Shown: positions 48,478 through 58,306, counted from the stretch's first letter. The stretch: DNA of 64,000 nucleotides from Paludibacteraceae bacterium (GCA_017503075.1 JAFVTU010000009.1:162959-226958), one strand, 5' to 3'. Numbers and translations: made by a program. Notes: generated by a model from the letters alone, not told the origin.

Positions 48478-51192
48478 TTATTGGTTTTGCCATTCTAGAT
48501 AGTCATCCCAACTGAATTGTGTACCTAACATGGCCATATTGACTTCTGTAATACAAATTACTTGCACTCCTTTGGCAGCAAAACTATTTTGCAAATCTTG
48601 ATTTTTAGCTAGCATATTGGCGTACCACTCTGCATCATCCATTTTTTCAAATCCAGCTATCTGTAGTGCCGATTGGTCTTTGGCAAAGGTTGTTATTAGC
48701 TGGATATCAAAGTCTCGAATCATAAATTGCGAGAAGTTAAATAATGCTATGTCATACAGCAATTGATTCATTTGCTTTTCATCTTGTGGTATAATCAGCA
48801 GAACATATGATGTGATGTTGCGCTCGTAATCAAATTGTACGGCGATACTATCCTCTATATTATTCTCTGTTTGAATCTGTCTTTTATCTCCTAATGAGGA
48901 TATATCATCTTGTTGGCTCTCAGCTCCTTGTCCCAAAAGGGCAAGCATATCTTTTGCCATGGCAGACAATTCATTTTCTGGATATCGTTGTACCATGTCC
49001 CTCAGTTGACCGATAAAAGCATCTTGTCCATCGGTCTTGGCTACTGCTATAGCGTTTAGGAATAAGAATCGTGGCATCAAGGGGCTCAATGGATACTTGT
49101 CTTCCGCATATGTTTTGTTTTCTTTTACGGTATTAAATGCATTGTTACAATATGCGTTGTATGTACTGTCATAAAGTGAGTCTTGTTCTTGGGCCATTTG
49201 CCTTAATTGTTGGAAATAATTAGGTTGGCTCACGATATATGCTTCCCTAGAATCGGGGAATAATCTCTGTATGTCTTGACTATATTGAACTGCCTCAATA
49301 GTGTTACTATCCTTGAGTGCAGTAAGGTATTGCATGTAATATAGGTCAAGCAATAGTTCGTGCGTAGGGAAGCGCTTGCAGAAGTCGCGGAAGGTTTCGT
49401 CTGCTAATGCTTGATCACCAACTTGATCTCGATAAATATGCACCATATTATATAACGCGCGCGCGAGAAGATCATTAGATTTTGCGAGATCTGCTTCTGT
49501 TTTGGGTATTTGCTGTAAATAATATTCTGGTTTGTGTGTGTCAGTTTCTATCGTTTTATTGGCAAGTTGAACAGAGTCCGTGGTGGTAGAATCCGCCGCC
49601 ATCATATTTTCATCCATGTACTCTTCATCCATCATAGTACTTGTGGCTTTGCTTAATCTTCTCCAATTGTCTTCTAGGATACGATTCCCCCATTGTGTGC
49701 GGAATATTTGTTTTCCCGCCTGCAATAGCTGTGAGTTGTAGAAATACCAATCTCTGCTATTGCTTCCTCCACCTATCATGTTCGATGTATTTACACTACG
49801 AGGAGCACTGCTATTCTCAGCTTCTCTAGCTGCTTGTGCTGCGCGTTCTTTTTCAGCTTCTTCTGCACGAATCAATCGTGCAATAATGCTATCCACGACT
49901 ACGCGTTGCTCTTCTATTGAGAGAGCCGCGAGTCTTTGCAGCGAATCTTGTAGTAAGACCATAGAGTGTTCTACTACCAATTCATCTAAAGTTTCTGAGC
50001 GCTGCTGTATGCGTTGGTATTGTTCGCTTTCGGCTGATAAGATTTGTGCGGCTTCTTTGTAGCATGGAGATGCCTTGATATAATTGCGTTGTTCGTAATA
50101 GATATCTCCTGCCGTAATTAATATTTTTGCTTTTGCGCTACCTTGTTGGGTGCTCTCTGCAATGCCCTGTTCGTAGTTTTCTAACGCATTGACGGTATCT
50201 TTCTGTGCTAGATATACATTGCCGATAGTCCCGTATATCTGATCCAATTGATCTTTGTGCTTATCCAAGCGTACCATTTTTTTGAGCAACTTGATGGCAT
50301 CTTGTGGTGAACTCTCCAATTCCGCAATGTTCAGTCGTGCGTTGAAGTCCATTTCATTTGAAGGCTGCATCTTGAGTACCTTGTTGTAGGCATGTCGCGC
50401 TAGTTCTCTCTCGTCATTCAATTGATAGAGTTGTGCCAATACATATTGAAAACGAGGCCTGTTACCATGCTTGCTTTCGTTGGGTAGTGCGATTTTAACG
50501 AATGGTATGGCTTCTCTGTAGCGTTTGGTCTTAATCAGCAAATCAGCACTTACCGATGAGTATAGCGGTGCATGTTTTCTACTGAGATTATCTACTTGTA
50601 CTTTGCTCAATACATCTTCTGCTTCATAATACCATCCCATTTCTGCATATGCACGCACAATCCATAGTTGACATTGCGCTACCACATCTGGGTCATAAGC
50701 ATAGTGGCGAGCAATATAGTTGAATGTGCTTACACTGCCTAAAAAGTCGCCCTTGTGAAACTCAGCCATACCTAGTAGAATCCATGCGTTAGCAATCTGA
50801 TTGTTGAATTCTTCTTGCTCTAGCCATGCGGCGTATTTGGAATTCTTGCGTTTTTTCTCATAATCCACTTTTGGACGCGTTTTTATACTGTGTAGTTTGA
50901 TACACTTTCGGCATTTCTCTATTGTGCGTTCCATTTGTGATTTGGAAGCCTCTGCAGCATCGTGATTGGAAACTGCATATAAGTTTAAGACACCTGAATA
51001 ATCATCTTTGTTAGCTTCCCGGATAGCATCCTCGCCTTCTTGAAAGGAGATTGCGCCATTGTAGTATATATTATATTTTGTTTTTGTTTGGTGATAGCTA
51101 CGTGTTGCCCAAGTGTTCTTCTTGGTAGAACACGACCACATGCTATTGGCTAGTAGTAGCAATAACAATATATATATATATTTTGTATTCAT
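48478..51192 (-). CDS. porW: Type IX secretion/gliding lipoprotein PorW/SprE
   Basis: 904 aa. Lipoprotein signal ending NSMWSC (C21). The family-specific SYHQTKTKYNIYYNGAIS follows directly, then many TPR-like helices (about 140-420), a low-complexity linker (EAEKERAAQAAREAENSS), and a C-terminal domain with the ferredoxin-like EKMDDAEWYANMLAKN. PorW/SprE links the T9SS PorK-N ring to the outer-membrane machinery and is needed for secretion in Porphyromonas and Flavobacterium. tsaB is 1 bp upstream in the same operon. Confidence 0.85.
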   Translation of the reverse strand: MNTKYIYILLLLLLANSMWSCSTKKNTWATRSYHQTKTKYNIYYNGAISFQEGEDAIREANKDDYSGVLNLYAVSNHDAAEASKSQMERTIEKCRKCIKLHSIKTRPKVDYEKKRKNSKYAAWLEQEEFNNQIANAWILLGMAEFHKGDFLGSVSTFNYIARHYAYDPDVVAQCQLWIVRAYAEMGWYYEAEDVLSKVQVDNLSRKHAPLYSSVSADLLIKTKRYREAIPFVKIALPNESKHGNRPRFQYVLAQLYQLNDERELARHAYNKVLKMQPSNEMDFNARLNIAELESSPQDAIKLLKKMVRLDKHKDQLDQIYGTIGNVYLAQKDTVNALENYEQGIAESTQQGSAKAKILITAGDIYYEQRNYIKASPCYKEAAQILSAESEQYQRIQQRSETLDELVVEHSMVLLQDSLQRLAALSIEEQRVVVDSIIARLIRAEEAEKERAAQAAREAENSSAPRSVNTSNMIGGGSNSRDWYFYNSQLLQAGKQIFRTQWGNRILEDNWRRLSKATSTMMDEEYMDENMMAADSTTTDSVQLANKTIETDTHKPEYYLQQIPKTEADLAKSNDLLARALYNMVHIYRDQVGDQALADETFRDFCKRFPTHELLLDLYYMQYLTALKDSNTIEAVQYSQDIQRLFPDSREAYIVSQPNYFQQLRQMAQEQDSLYDSTYNAYCNNAFNTVKENKTYAEDKYPLSPLMPRFLFLNAIAVAKTDGQDAFIGQLRDMVQRYPENELSAMAKDMLALLGQGAESQQDDISSLGDKRQIQTENNIEDSIAVQFDYERNITSYVLLIIPQDEKQMNQLLYDIALFNFSQFMIRDFDIQLITTFAKDQSALQIAGFEKMDDAEWYANMLAKNQDLQNSFAAKGVQVICITEVNMAMLGTQFSWDDYLEWQNQ

Positions 51193-51193
51193 A

Positions 51194-51889
51194 TCAATTT
51201 AATCCTTTTATGTGACTTGGGGCAGGAACAAATTCTTTGAGATAAAAAGGCTCGTAATATGCCATTTGCTTCACGTCTAATGCAGCGGCTTTCTCTGCCA
51301 ATAATCCCATAAAAGACGCTTGAGGTACTATATTGGGAATAAACGTTGCATTAGATGATGTGATAACCGATTGGCATTTATCTGCACCATTACCAAAATA
51401 GTAGATTTTATTTGCTTTCAATTCTTCAGCAAATGATTGTTCATCAATCACTTGTGCCGTAACCTTTGTAAGGGGATTCAATGTGCTGGTGTCGTACAGC
51501 GCAGTGTAAACCTCCATACGACGAGCATCTATCATTGGGCAATATATCGTGTTAGTATCAGCTATTGAATATCGATTATCAACAGAATTACATAGAATCT
51601 GTAGTGTATCAACTGGTATCAATGGGATGTTCATACCATAGCAGAGACCTTTAGCAATACTCGTACCAATGCGTAAGCCCGTATAACTGCCTGGTCCCTG
51701 CGACAGAGCCACTGCATCAAGATGCCATTGATTAGCCCTTGCTTCCGCTAACAATTGCTCTACAAATACAGGCAACTCACTCGCATGATTTGCCCCTGCT
51801 AAGTTCTCCTTGCTTGCTACTGCTACACCATCTATGCAGATAGCTGCCGAGCAACATGAAGTAGATGTTTCAATACACAATATATTCAT
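51194..51889 (-). CDS. tsaB: tRNA threonylcarbamoyladenosine synthesis protein TsaB
   Basis: 231 aa. It partners TsaD and TsaE in making t6A37. ASKHA-fold motifs: ILCIETSTSCCSAAI at the N-terminus, HASELPVFVEQLLAEA and LSQGPGSYTGLRIGTSIAKGL (about 63-83). The catalytic metal-site residues of TsaD are missing, as expected for TsaB. It precedes porW by 1 bp. Confidence 0.94.
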   Translation of the reverse strand: MNILCIETSTSCCSAAICIDGVAVASKENLAGANHASELPVFVEQLLAEARANQWHLDAVALSQGPGSYTGLRIGTSIAKGLCYGMNIPLIPVDTLQILCNSVDNRYSIADTNTIYCPMIDARRMEVYTALYDTSTLNPLTKVTAQVIDEQSFAEELKANKIYYFGNGADKCQSVITSSNATFIPNIVPQASFMGLLAEKAAALDVKQMAYYEPFYLKEFVPAPSHIKGLN

Positions 51890-51908
51890 CGCATTTAATC
51901 ACTAAAAT

Positions 51909-53267
51909 CTAAACACTAAGCTTCCTCATATCTCGATTGAGTACAATCGCCGCAATAATCGCTGCCAAGGCATCGCAGATAGGCAGACTCCACCACACAC
52001 CCCAAATAGGTGAAACCGCTACAGTTTGAAACAACAACGGTAAGAGTAATATGCTGGGAATTAGCAAGAGTACCTGTCGTGTCAAACTGAGGAAAATCGC
52101 TTTTCCAGACATACCTATAGAGGTATAGAAGTTGCCCACCACCATTGGGAACCCTACCATCACCATTGTACACAGCATCACTCTAGCAGGCGCAATAGAC
52201 TGGGCTATCAGCAGTTCGTCGTGGGTAAACAAGCGAATGAATCCTTCGGGCCAAATCAAACCAAACAACCACAACATACCCATCACGCAAGTGGCACACA
52301 TGGCTGTCAGTTTCAGCGCACGAATCATGCGGTCGTAGAGTTTTGCACCGTAGTTATAGCCTACAATAGGTTGCATACCTTGATTCAATCCCATTACCAC
52401 CATCGCAAAGAAGAACATAAAGCGATTGGTTATGCCAAACGTAGCAATCGCCATATCGCCACCATAACGCTTCAGTTGGTTGTTGAGCACAATCACCACA
52501 AAACAAGCTGCCAAGTGCATCAAAAATGGCGCAGTACCTATACCCAACGCACGCATGGTGATGTCGCGTTTCAATCGCCATATGCCACGGTGGAAATAAA
52601 TCACTTCCTTAGGATTGAGGAAGACAACCATTTGTCCTACTACTGCTATCGCTTGCGAGAGTATAGTAGCTAAGGCTGCTCCTCGTACACCCATATCCAA
52701 AGCAAAAATGAAAATAGGGTCAAGAATGATATTTGCTACCACTGCTACAATCGTAGAGAACATAGCCACTTTGGGGTGTCCTATCGACCGCAACATGCTA
52801 TTCAGTCCATAGTAGATATGCGTCAATATATTTGCCCAGAGGATTATTTCCATATAATCGCGTGCGTAGGAGATGGTCACGTCGCTCGCACCGAAAGCAT
52901 ACAGAATGGGGTCGAGCCAATACAATCCTACCACCATCACTAATGCACCCAATAGCACATTCAGCAGTATCACATTCGCCAGTACATCATTGGCAGAGCG
53001 GTAGTCTTTTTCACCCAACTTGATGGCAACTAGTGAACTAGCACCCACGCCTACCAAACTGCCGAAAGCAGCGCAGATATCCATAAAGGGTTTGGCCACC
53101 GTCAAGCCCGACAACGCCATCGCTCCCACGCCATGTCCGATGAAGATAGAGTCCACCATGTTGTATAGCGAAGTCGCTGTCATCGCTATGATGCCAGGCA
53201 ACGCATACTTCATGAGCAAACTGCGTATGGGCTGAGTGCCTAACTCTGTTATCTTAGGTGCTGACAT
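51909..53267 (-). CDS. MATE family efflux transporter
   Basis: 452 aa, twelve transmembrane helices in two similar halves. The N-terminal MKYALPGIIAMTATSLYNMVDSIFIGHGVG and the DDYVFGT-type region replaced by MVVMGLNQGMQPIVGYNYGAK in the second half are typical of the MepA-like branch. It exports cationic drugs or metabolites using sodium or protons; substrate unknown. Overlaps mrp by 19 bp in one operon. Confidence 0.92.
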   Translation of the reverse strand: MSAPKITELGTQPIRSLLMKYALPGIIAMTATSLYNMVDSIFIGHGVGAMALSGLTVAKPFMDICAAFGSLVGVGASSLVAIKLGEKDYRSANDVLANVILLNVLLGALVMVVGLYWLDPILYAFGASDVTISYARDYMEIILWANILTHIYYGLNSMLRSIGHPKVAMFSTIVAVVANIILDPIFIFALDMGVRGAALATILSQAIAVVGQMVVFLNPKEVIYFHRGIWRLKRDITMRALGIGTAPFLMHLAACFVVIVLNNQLKRYGGDMAIATFGITNRFMFFFAMVVMGLNQGMQPIVGYNYGAKLYDRMIRALKLTAMCATCVMGMLWLFGLIWPEGFIRLFTHDELLIAQSIAPARVMLCTMVMVGFPMVVGNFYTSIGMSGKAIFLSLTRQVLLLIPSILLLPLLFQTVAVSPIWGVWWSLPICDALAAIIAAIVLNRDMRKLSV

Positions 53268-54289
53268 ATATCTTCAAACATTTGTGCCGCAGGGTGTCCA
53301 TCTTGCAATGCGATAGGCATACCCTCATCACCGCCTTCACGGATTGACTGTACTAGCGGAATTTGTCCTAGCAGCGGGATATTCAGTTCTTCTGCTAATT
53401 GCTTGCCGCCATCTTTGCCAAAGATGTAATAGCGATTATTCGGCAATTCCGCAGGCGTAAACCATGCCATATTCTCTATCAACCCCAACACGGGCACATT
53501 GATTTTCTCATTCATAAACATATCCACGCCCTTGCGTGCATCCACCAATGCCACAGGTTGTGGTGTGGTCACTACGATAGCACCTGTCAAATGCAGATGC
53601 TGTACCATGGTCAAGTGGATATCGCTCGTTCCTGGAGGTAAATCAATGAGGAAGTAATCCAATTCGCCCCAGTTGGCATCTTGAATCAGTTGTTTGATAG
53701 CATTGCTCGCCATTCCACCACGCCATACCACTGCTTGCTGCGGATCAACAAAGAAACCTATCGACAACATCTTCACACCATACTGCTCAATCGGCTCTAT
53801 CAGATTACGACCGTTCACGGGCGTCGAAACAGGTCTACAACCTTCGGTATGAAACATCTTCGGAATAGATGGCCCATGTATGTCGGCATCTAAAAGACCA
53901 ACTTTGTATCCCATCTTCGCTAACGCAATAGCCAGGTTGGCAGATATCGTCGATTTACCTACACCACCCTTACCCGAGTGAATAGCTATCACTTGTGCAG
54001 CACGTAGATTCTCCACACTATCCGCTTTTGGTGCCATATTCTGCTTTACAAACTTCGTATGGATATGCACCGCCGCATTCTCATCCACGTACGTGTGAAT
54101 AGCCGCCTCTGCCGCCTTCACTACCGACTTGCGAAAAGGATCATTGTCCTTCTCAAAAATCAACGAAAACGATACCTCCATGCCCGAAATGCGGATATCA
54201 TCTTCCAGCATTCCGCCCTCTATCAAGTTCTTACCCGTGCCAGGGTAACGAACATGCTGCAATGCATCAATTATTTGTTGGGGATACAT
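53249..54289 (-). CDS. Mrp/NBP35-type ATP-binding protein (iron-sulfur carrier)
   Basis: 346 aa. An N-terminal MIP18/DUF59-like domain (about 1-85) precedes a deviant Walker P-loop, [10 protein letters not shown] (about 105-114), [12 protein letters not shown], and [13 protein letters not shown]. Family members (ApbC/Mrp) carry and deliver Fe-S clusters. The C-terminal CxxC of many homologues is not visible: the region reads [20 protein letters not shown], as in other Bacteroidota. Overlaps trmB by 23 bp. Confidence 0.92.
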   Translation of the reverse strand: MYPQQIIDALQHVRYPGTGKNLIEGGMLEDDIRISGMEVSFSLIFEKDNDPFRKSVVKAAEAAIHTYVDENAAVHIHTKFVKQNMAPKADSVENLRAAQVIAIHSGKGGVGKSTISANLAIALAKMGYKVGLLDADIHGPSIPKMFHTEGCRPVSTPVNGRNLIEPIEQYGVKMLSIGFFVDPQQAVVWRGGMASNAIKQLIQDANWGELDYFLIDLPPGTSDIHLTMVQHLHLTGAIVVTTPQPVALVDARKGVDMFMNEKINVPVLGLIENMAWFTPAELPNNRYYIFGKDGGKQLAEELNIPLLGQIPLVQSIREGGDEGMPIALQDGHPAAQMFEDICQHLR

Positions 54290-55055
54290 AATTTCTTCCG
54301 TATGAACGATAACTATCCTTTTCTATTTCTATTTCTGGCTCCGTGAGTGACGGATTAGCAGGTAATTGCCAACGCAAATACTTGATTGTCAGCCCCCTAT
54401 CCAACCACTGATGCTCATAATGCGTCTGCAACGCTTTCGCCTCCTCAACACCCGATTCCCGATTCCCGACTCCCAATTCCTGACTATCGCCATATAAATC
54501 CGCCGTGTCCACCAGTAGCGGATATTTATTCTCCTTCACCATTGCTTGCGTATAGGTATAGAGGAACGGACTGTCTGTCTTCAAGTGGATCAAACCATTC
54601 TCTTGCAGCAACTGCGCATAGCGTTGCATAAAGTACGTGGAAGTCAGTCGTTTAGTTGCTTTCTTCATTTGCGGATCAGGGAAAGTAATCCAAATCTCAG
54701 CCACCTCGTTGGGCGCAAAGAAATGGGTCAGCATCTCTATGTTCGTGCGCAGAAATGCCACATTCTTCATCCCTGCCAACTCCGCTTGTTTGGCTCCTGC
54801 CCACATACGTGCACCCTTGATGTCCACACCAATATAATTCTTATCGGGATAACGAGCAGCCAAACCTACGGTGTATTCTCCACGTCCACAACCGAGTTCC
54901 AATACAATCGGATTGTCATTATGGAAATACTCCTCGTGCCATTTGCCACGCATCGCAACCACAGGATTTCCCTCCAATGTCTCACGTGCTCCACATTGAA
55001 ACACATTGTGGAAGGTCTCCATCTCCGCAAATTTCTTCAGTTTATTCTTTCCCAT
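54267..55055 (-). CDS. trmB: tRNA (guanine-N7-)-methyltransferase
   Basis: 262 aa. It makes m7G46 in tRNA. Motifs: [14 protein letters not shown] (SAM binding), [21 protein letters not shown], and [16 protein letters not shown]-like [17 protein letters not shown]. Residues 191-202 ([10 protein letters not shown]) are encoded by five 7-bp tandem units and form an insertion before the final [11 protein letters not shown] helix. Overlaps gldH (14 bp) and mrp (23 bp). Confidence 0.94.
   Translation of the reverse strand: MGKNKLKKFAEMETFHNVFQCGARETLEGNPVVAMRGKWHEEYFHNDNPIVLELGCGRGEYTVGLAARYPDKNYIGVDIKGARMWAGAKQAELAGMKNVAFLRTNIEMLTHFFAPNEVAEIWITFPDPQMKKATKRLTSTYFMQRYAQLLQENGLIHLKTDSPFLYTYTQAMVKENKYPLLVDTADLYGDSQELGVGNRESGVEEAKALQTHYEHQWLDRGLTIKYLRWQLPANPSLTEPEIEIEKDSYRSYGRNYVSPTNN
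54451..54485. repeat. Five 7-bp tandem units inside trmB
   Basis: CCCGATT, CCCGATT, CCCGACT, CCCAATT, CCTGACT in exact 7-bp register. The words recall the heptamer repeats (STRR) known from cyanobacteria. Confidence 0.9.
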
Positions 55056-55506
55056 AATCTCTTATCTCAACTTTCACTCCTACTTCGGTTATTCCTGGCA
55101 ATTTCTCCGTACGCATTCCTTGTTGGATGGTGAGGGTGTATTTTCCTTGTGTGAGTATTTCGTTTTCTAAATATAGCAATGGCAAAGTATATTGGCTCAT
55201 ACCTTTACCATACCATTCACCTCGCTCGTTTGCCATTTGGGCCTCTATTGTATCTCTACGCAAGAGGACTGTGTCTTGTTGTATATCTACAAAGAGCCAC
55301 AGATTTTGATAGGGATATCTATCGGTATGTCGGATGTTGATTAGCACTTGATATTCGTTAATAGAGTCCGACAATACAGGATGGAATACCAATGTCGAGT
55401 CGGCTGACCATGTGCCAGGTAGCGACTCAAAATGCGTATATACGGCCTCTTTTTGGCATGCAATAAGCATGATGCTACTCAGGGCGAGTAGTAGAATCTT
55501 TCTCAT
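55042..55506 (-). CDS. gldH: Gliding-motility lipoprotein GldH
   Basis: 154 aa from [17 protein letters not shown] (lipobox C17). [39 protein letters not shown], and [16 protein letters not shown]...[27 protein letters not shown] match the GldH family, required for gliding in Flavobacterium; Bacteroidales homologues may serve type IX secretion or envelope functions. Its start overlaps the ricT-like gene and its end overlaps trmB. The frame upstream of this ATG is the tail of the ricT-like gene region. Confidence 0.85.
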   Translation of the reverse strand: MRKILLLALSSIMLIACQKEAVYTHFESLPGTWSADSTLVFHPVLSDSINEYQVLINIRHTDRYPYQNLWLFVDIQQDTVLLRRDTIEAQMANERGEWYGKGMSQYTLPLLYLENEILTQGKYTLTIQQGMRTEKLPGITEVGVKVEIRDYGKE

Positions 55507-56653
55507 GGTTACGATGCGAGTTGTTGCGGCGGTCGTGATGACGATTACCACGATTGCCAGCATTGTTATTTTTATTTTTTTTCTTGTCGAAGCGGGTCAG
55601 ATCGTCTTGTCCTACTACATTTTGATAATCTGTTTCCATGATCACTACCGCCGATTGTTTGCCTCCTAAGTTCAGAGGTTTTTCTCCGCGGCGGTTCATA
55701 TCAATAATCTCTTTTGCACGCGCAGGCGCTATAGTTTCTAGGTTGGCTGGATGGTGTGCGTCGGTGGAGTAGGTCACTGCGTTAGCCAAAGGATCAGCGG
55801 AGAAGAAATAGTACGTAGCATCTTTCGTCTCTAGTGGCTGATGGCGAGGAGGCAGTTTTTTGCATGCTTCTTCGTAAACAGGTACTTCGTAATTGAGGCA
55901 GCACTTGAGTTTTGCACATTGTCCAGCTAGTTTCTGCGGATTGAGTGAAATGTTTTGTATGCGTGCGGCATTGGTTCCTACAGAGGAGAATTGCGTCATC
56001 CACGTGGAGCAGCAAAGTTCTCTACCACAAGGTCCTGTACCTCCAATACGACCTGCCTCTTGACGTGCACCAATCTGCTTCATTTCAATACGAATACGGA
56101 AGGTTTCAGCATACACCTTAATCAACTGGCGGAAATCCACACGGCCATCTGCTATATAATAAAATATCGCCTTCGAACCATCGCCTTGGTATTCCACATC
56201 TCCGATTTTCATTTCTAATCCAAGTGACTTGGCCAATTGACGTGCTTTAATCATTGTTTCTTGCTCTTTGGCGTGAGCTATCTCAGCCGTATCAAGATCG
56301 CTTGTTGTGGCAAGGCGCAGCACATTGCGAATCTCATATCGTTCGGTGTTGATATGATACTTGCGCATTTGCAGAGGTACCAATTCGCCTACCAATGTCA
56401 CTTCGCCGAGGTCGGTACCTGGGTTAGCTTCTACCACTACGGTCATTCCTTTCTCCAATGCTAGGTGCGCGCTATTGTGGTAGTATCCCTTTCGCGTATT
56501 CTTAAATTGCACCTCGACCAAATCGGTTTCGCTACCTGTAGCGGGGATATCACTCAGCCAATCCACCACAGGTAACATATGTCGTGGGTTGTGATTTACC
56601 GCTTTTTTGGTAATATGGCAACTGCCATTATCTATTGTAAAATCTTCTTTCAT
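55475..56653 (-). CDS. PSP1/RicT-like protein
   Basis: 392 aa. The PSP1 domain spans about 45-290: VEVQFKNTRKGYY, VDFRQLIKVYAETFRIRIEMKQIGARQEAGRIGGTGPCGRELCC. The cysteines in GPCGRELCC and GQCAKLKCCLNYE bind Fe-S clusters in Bacillus RicT. A low-complexity tail rich in Asn, His, Arg and Lys (about 358-388) may bind RNA. In Bacillus RicT works in RNA processing; the role here is unknown. Overlaps gldH by 32 bp and follows holB in the same direction. Confidence 0.88.
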   Translation of the reverse strand: MKEDFTIDNGSCHITKKAVNHNPRHMLPVVDWLSDIPATGSETDLVEVQFKNTRKGYYHNSAHLALEKGMTVVVEANPGTDLGEVTLVGELVPLQMRKYHINTERYEIRNVLRLATTSDLDTAEIAHAKEQETMIKARQLAKSLGLEMKIGDVEYQGDGSKAIFYYIADGRVDFRQLIKVYAETFRIRIEMKQIGARQEAGRIGGTGPCGRELCCSTWMTQFSSVGTNAARIQNISLNPQKLAGQCAKLKCCLNYEVPVYEEACKKLPPRHQPLETKDATYYFFSADPLANAVTYSTDAHHPANLETIAPARAKEIIDMNRRGEKPLNLGGKQSAVVIMETDYQNVVGQDDLTRFDKKKNKNNNAGNRGNRHHDRRNNSHRNHEKDSTTRPE

Positions 56654-56744
56654 ATCATTATTTATTCACTATCGTTCACGTATTGTAGCTGTACGTTGAT
56701 GGGTTCGCTTAACTCACGTTGATAGCTTTGCGTAGCCATTGTTC

Positions 56745-56822
56745 GTGTCCATGACACCGTCATTCGGGGCATTAGCCGCCATTTTTCGTCGCCTCAGCGA
56801 CCACCATTCGTGCCGCAGGCAC
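56745..56822. repeat. Regular array of four hairpins between holB and the ricT-like gene
   Basis: Perfect hairpins GTGTC-CAT-GACAC (56745-56757), GGC-ATTA-GCC (56768-56777), GTCGC-CTCA-GCGAC (56788-56801) and GTGCC-GCA-GGCAC (56810-56822), about 21-22 bp apart. Each is preceded by TTCG. The spacers are conserved and the stems differ. The last one touches the holB stop codon. Confidence 0.82.
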
Positions 56823-57967
56823 TATTTCACCAATACAATCATCTGCAAGCACAAGTCGAAGAATATGATTTTGGCATTGCCGTTTTGCGTGATTTGTTGT
56901 TCTGCTTTGCTCAGTTCGGTCATCATCTTCTCGACATTACCATCGTGGATAAATGGTGCGAACTTGGTTGAGAACTCCTGCTCTTGTTTAGTTTGATAGT
57001 TCATCTCGGCCTGATGAAGATTGTAGATGTAGTTTTCGCGCACTTGTCGTTGTGCGTATTGTAGGAATGCTTTTTGCTTTTCTCTACCCACTTTCCCGTC
57101 TGCCATCTCATTGCTCCATTGGCGCAGTTTTAATAGGGCGCTGTAGTCTTTCTTTTGTCCCACTAGCCACGCGTTTCGCATCAATGCCACAAAATCATCA
57201 AAATACCCCTGACTTTCATCACTTTCGTTCATTATACGCAATGCGGTCAAATAGCTCCCATTCGCCATATGTGCCACATTATGAGCGTCTTCTGCGTTTA
57301 ACCATGTGTACTCTCGGCGCAATGCTTCGGCAATGGTATCCTCCTTAAGACGTGGCACTTTTACCTCTTGCACGCGCGAGAGAATAGTACTTAGCAGTTG
57401 CTCTTTTTGTTCGCTAATGAGCAGGAAGAGTGTCTTCTCGGGGGGCTCTTCCAGCAGTTTCAATAGTTTGTTGGCGCAGGTGCTGTTCATCTTCTCGGGT
57501 TGCCAGATTATCATGATCTTGTACCCTCCGGCATAACTCTTGAGCGACAGCTTGCGCATTATCTCGCTGCTTTCTTTCTCGTATATGATTCCTTGTTTGG
57601 TCTCAGTGCCCATCACACGATACCAATCATCTAAATCAAAGTACTTATGCTCGGTTACTAGCCCTCTCCACTTCTCGGCATATGCGTCACACACATCGCC
57701 TTCGTCGCTTTTTACGATAGGGAAGGCAAAGTGCAAGTCAGGGTGCTGCAATTTGTGGAATTGTAGGCATGTAGGGCATGCGCCGCATGAGTCTTCGTCT
57801 GTGCGATGGGGACATGCTATGTATTGAGCATACGCTAGGGCTAGGGCTAATTTACCTACGCCAGCTGGCCCAGCAAAGAGCTGCGCATGAGGAATACGCC
57901 CCTCGCGCACGGCTTGTCGGAGCTTATTTTTCTCGGTTTCCTGTCCTATAATATCACAAAATCGCAT
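56822..57967 (-). CDS. holB: DNA polymerase III subunit delta'
   Basis: 381 aa. Clamp-loader AAA+ protein: IIGQETEKNKLRQAVREGRIPHAQLFAGPAGVGKLALALAYAQ split around the P-loop GPAGVGK, a zinc module CGACPTC, NSTCANKLLKLLEEPPEKTLFLLI and the sensor 1 region STILSRVQEV. Length is a little above E. coli HolB (334 aa). Its stop codon is abutted by a hairpin array. Confidence 0.9.
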   Translation of the reverse strand: MRFCDIIGQETEKNKLRQAVREGRIPHAQLFAGPAGVGKLALALAYAQYIACPHRTDEDSCGACPTCLQFHKLQHPDLHFAFPIVKSDEGDVCDAYAEKWRGLVTEHKYFDLDDWYRVMGTETKQGIIYEKESSEIMRKLSLKSYAGGYKIMIIWQPEKMNSTCANKLLKLLEEPPEKTLFLLISEQKEQLLSTILSRVQEVKVPRLKEDTIAEALRREYTWLNAEDAHNVAHMANGSYLTALRIMNESDESQGYFDDFVALMRNAWLVGQKKDYSALLKLRQWSNEMADGKVGREKQKAFLQYAQRQVRENYIYNLHQAEMNYQTKQEQEFSTKFAPFIHDGNVEKMMTELSKAEQQITQNGNAKIIFFDLCLQMIVLVK

Positions 57968-57986
57968 ATTATCTCAAATTAGCGTG

Positions 57987-57994
57987 CAAAATTA
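57987..57994 (-). promoter_or_regulatory. -7 box of holB
   Basis: TAATTTTG on the minus strand, 20 bp before the ATG; the -33 element (CTTG) is imperfect. Confidence 0.55.
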
Positions 57995-58096
57995 CAAAAA
58001 AAAATGCACATACGCAAGTTTGGCGGTATTATTTTTGTAAAAAAATAGATTCATTTATCTGTCTTTGTTATTGTGCTCTATTCAAAGGCTCAAAAA

Positions 58097-58128
58097 TTTG
58101 GAAATATGAGATTGTCATTGTATCTTTG
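58097..58128 (+). promoter_or_regulatory. Orphan consensus promoter
   Basis: TTTG (58097-58100), 20-bp spacer, TATCTTTG (58121-58128). No conserved gene follows; the next gene has its own promoter at 58446. Confidence 0.75.
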
Positions 58129-58160
58129 CAGTCGCAAACCAATTGTCAAACTTATCAACT

Positions 58161-58283
58161 ATGATTGTACATATAGCATCGTTTTTAGTATGTATTGGGT
58201 GCCCTACACTTGCCTGTTATTTGCCACCTACTTGCCATTTACCTGCATCGGAATCTCATAGGGACTTCATAGGAACCTCATAG
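58161..58283 (+). CDS. Possible 40-aa hydrophobic peptide
   Basis: An ATG frame 33 bp after the orphan promoter encodes MIVHIASFLVCIGCPTLAC and a Pro/Thr/His-rich tail. The second half is encoded by the 11-bp repeat array, so it may be only an accidental frame. No similarity recognised. Confidence 0.2.
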   Translation: MIVHIASFLVCIGCPTLACYLPPTCHLPASESHRDFIGTS

Positions 58284-58306
58284 GGACTTCATAGGGACTT
58301 CAACGA
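58208..58306. repeat. Nine 11-bp tandem units upstream of the LRR gene
   Basis: ACTTGCCTGTT, ATTTGCCACCT, ACTTGCCATTT, ACCTGCATCGG, AATCTCATAGG, GACTTCATAGG, AACCTCATAGG, GACTTCATAGG, GACTTCAACGA: two word families in one continuous 11-bp register. The rest of 57968-58515 holds only promoters. Confidence 0.88.

Noticed and set aside
56745-56822. Stacked factor-independent terminators of holB
   Set aside because: The hairpins lack T-runs and continue with conserved spacers and even spacing; ordinary termination alone does not explain the array, so it is reported as a repeat.
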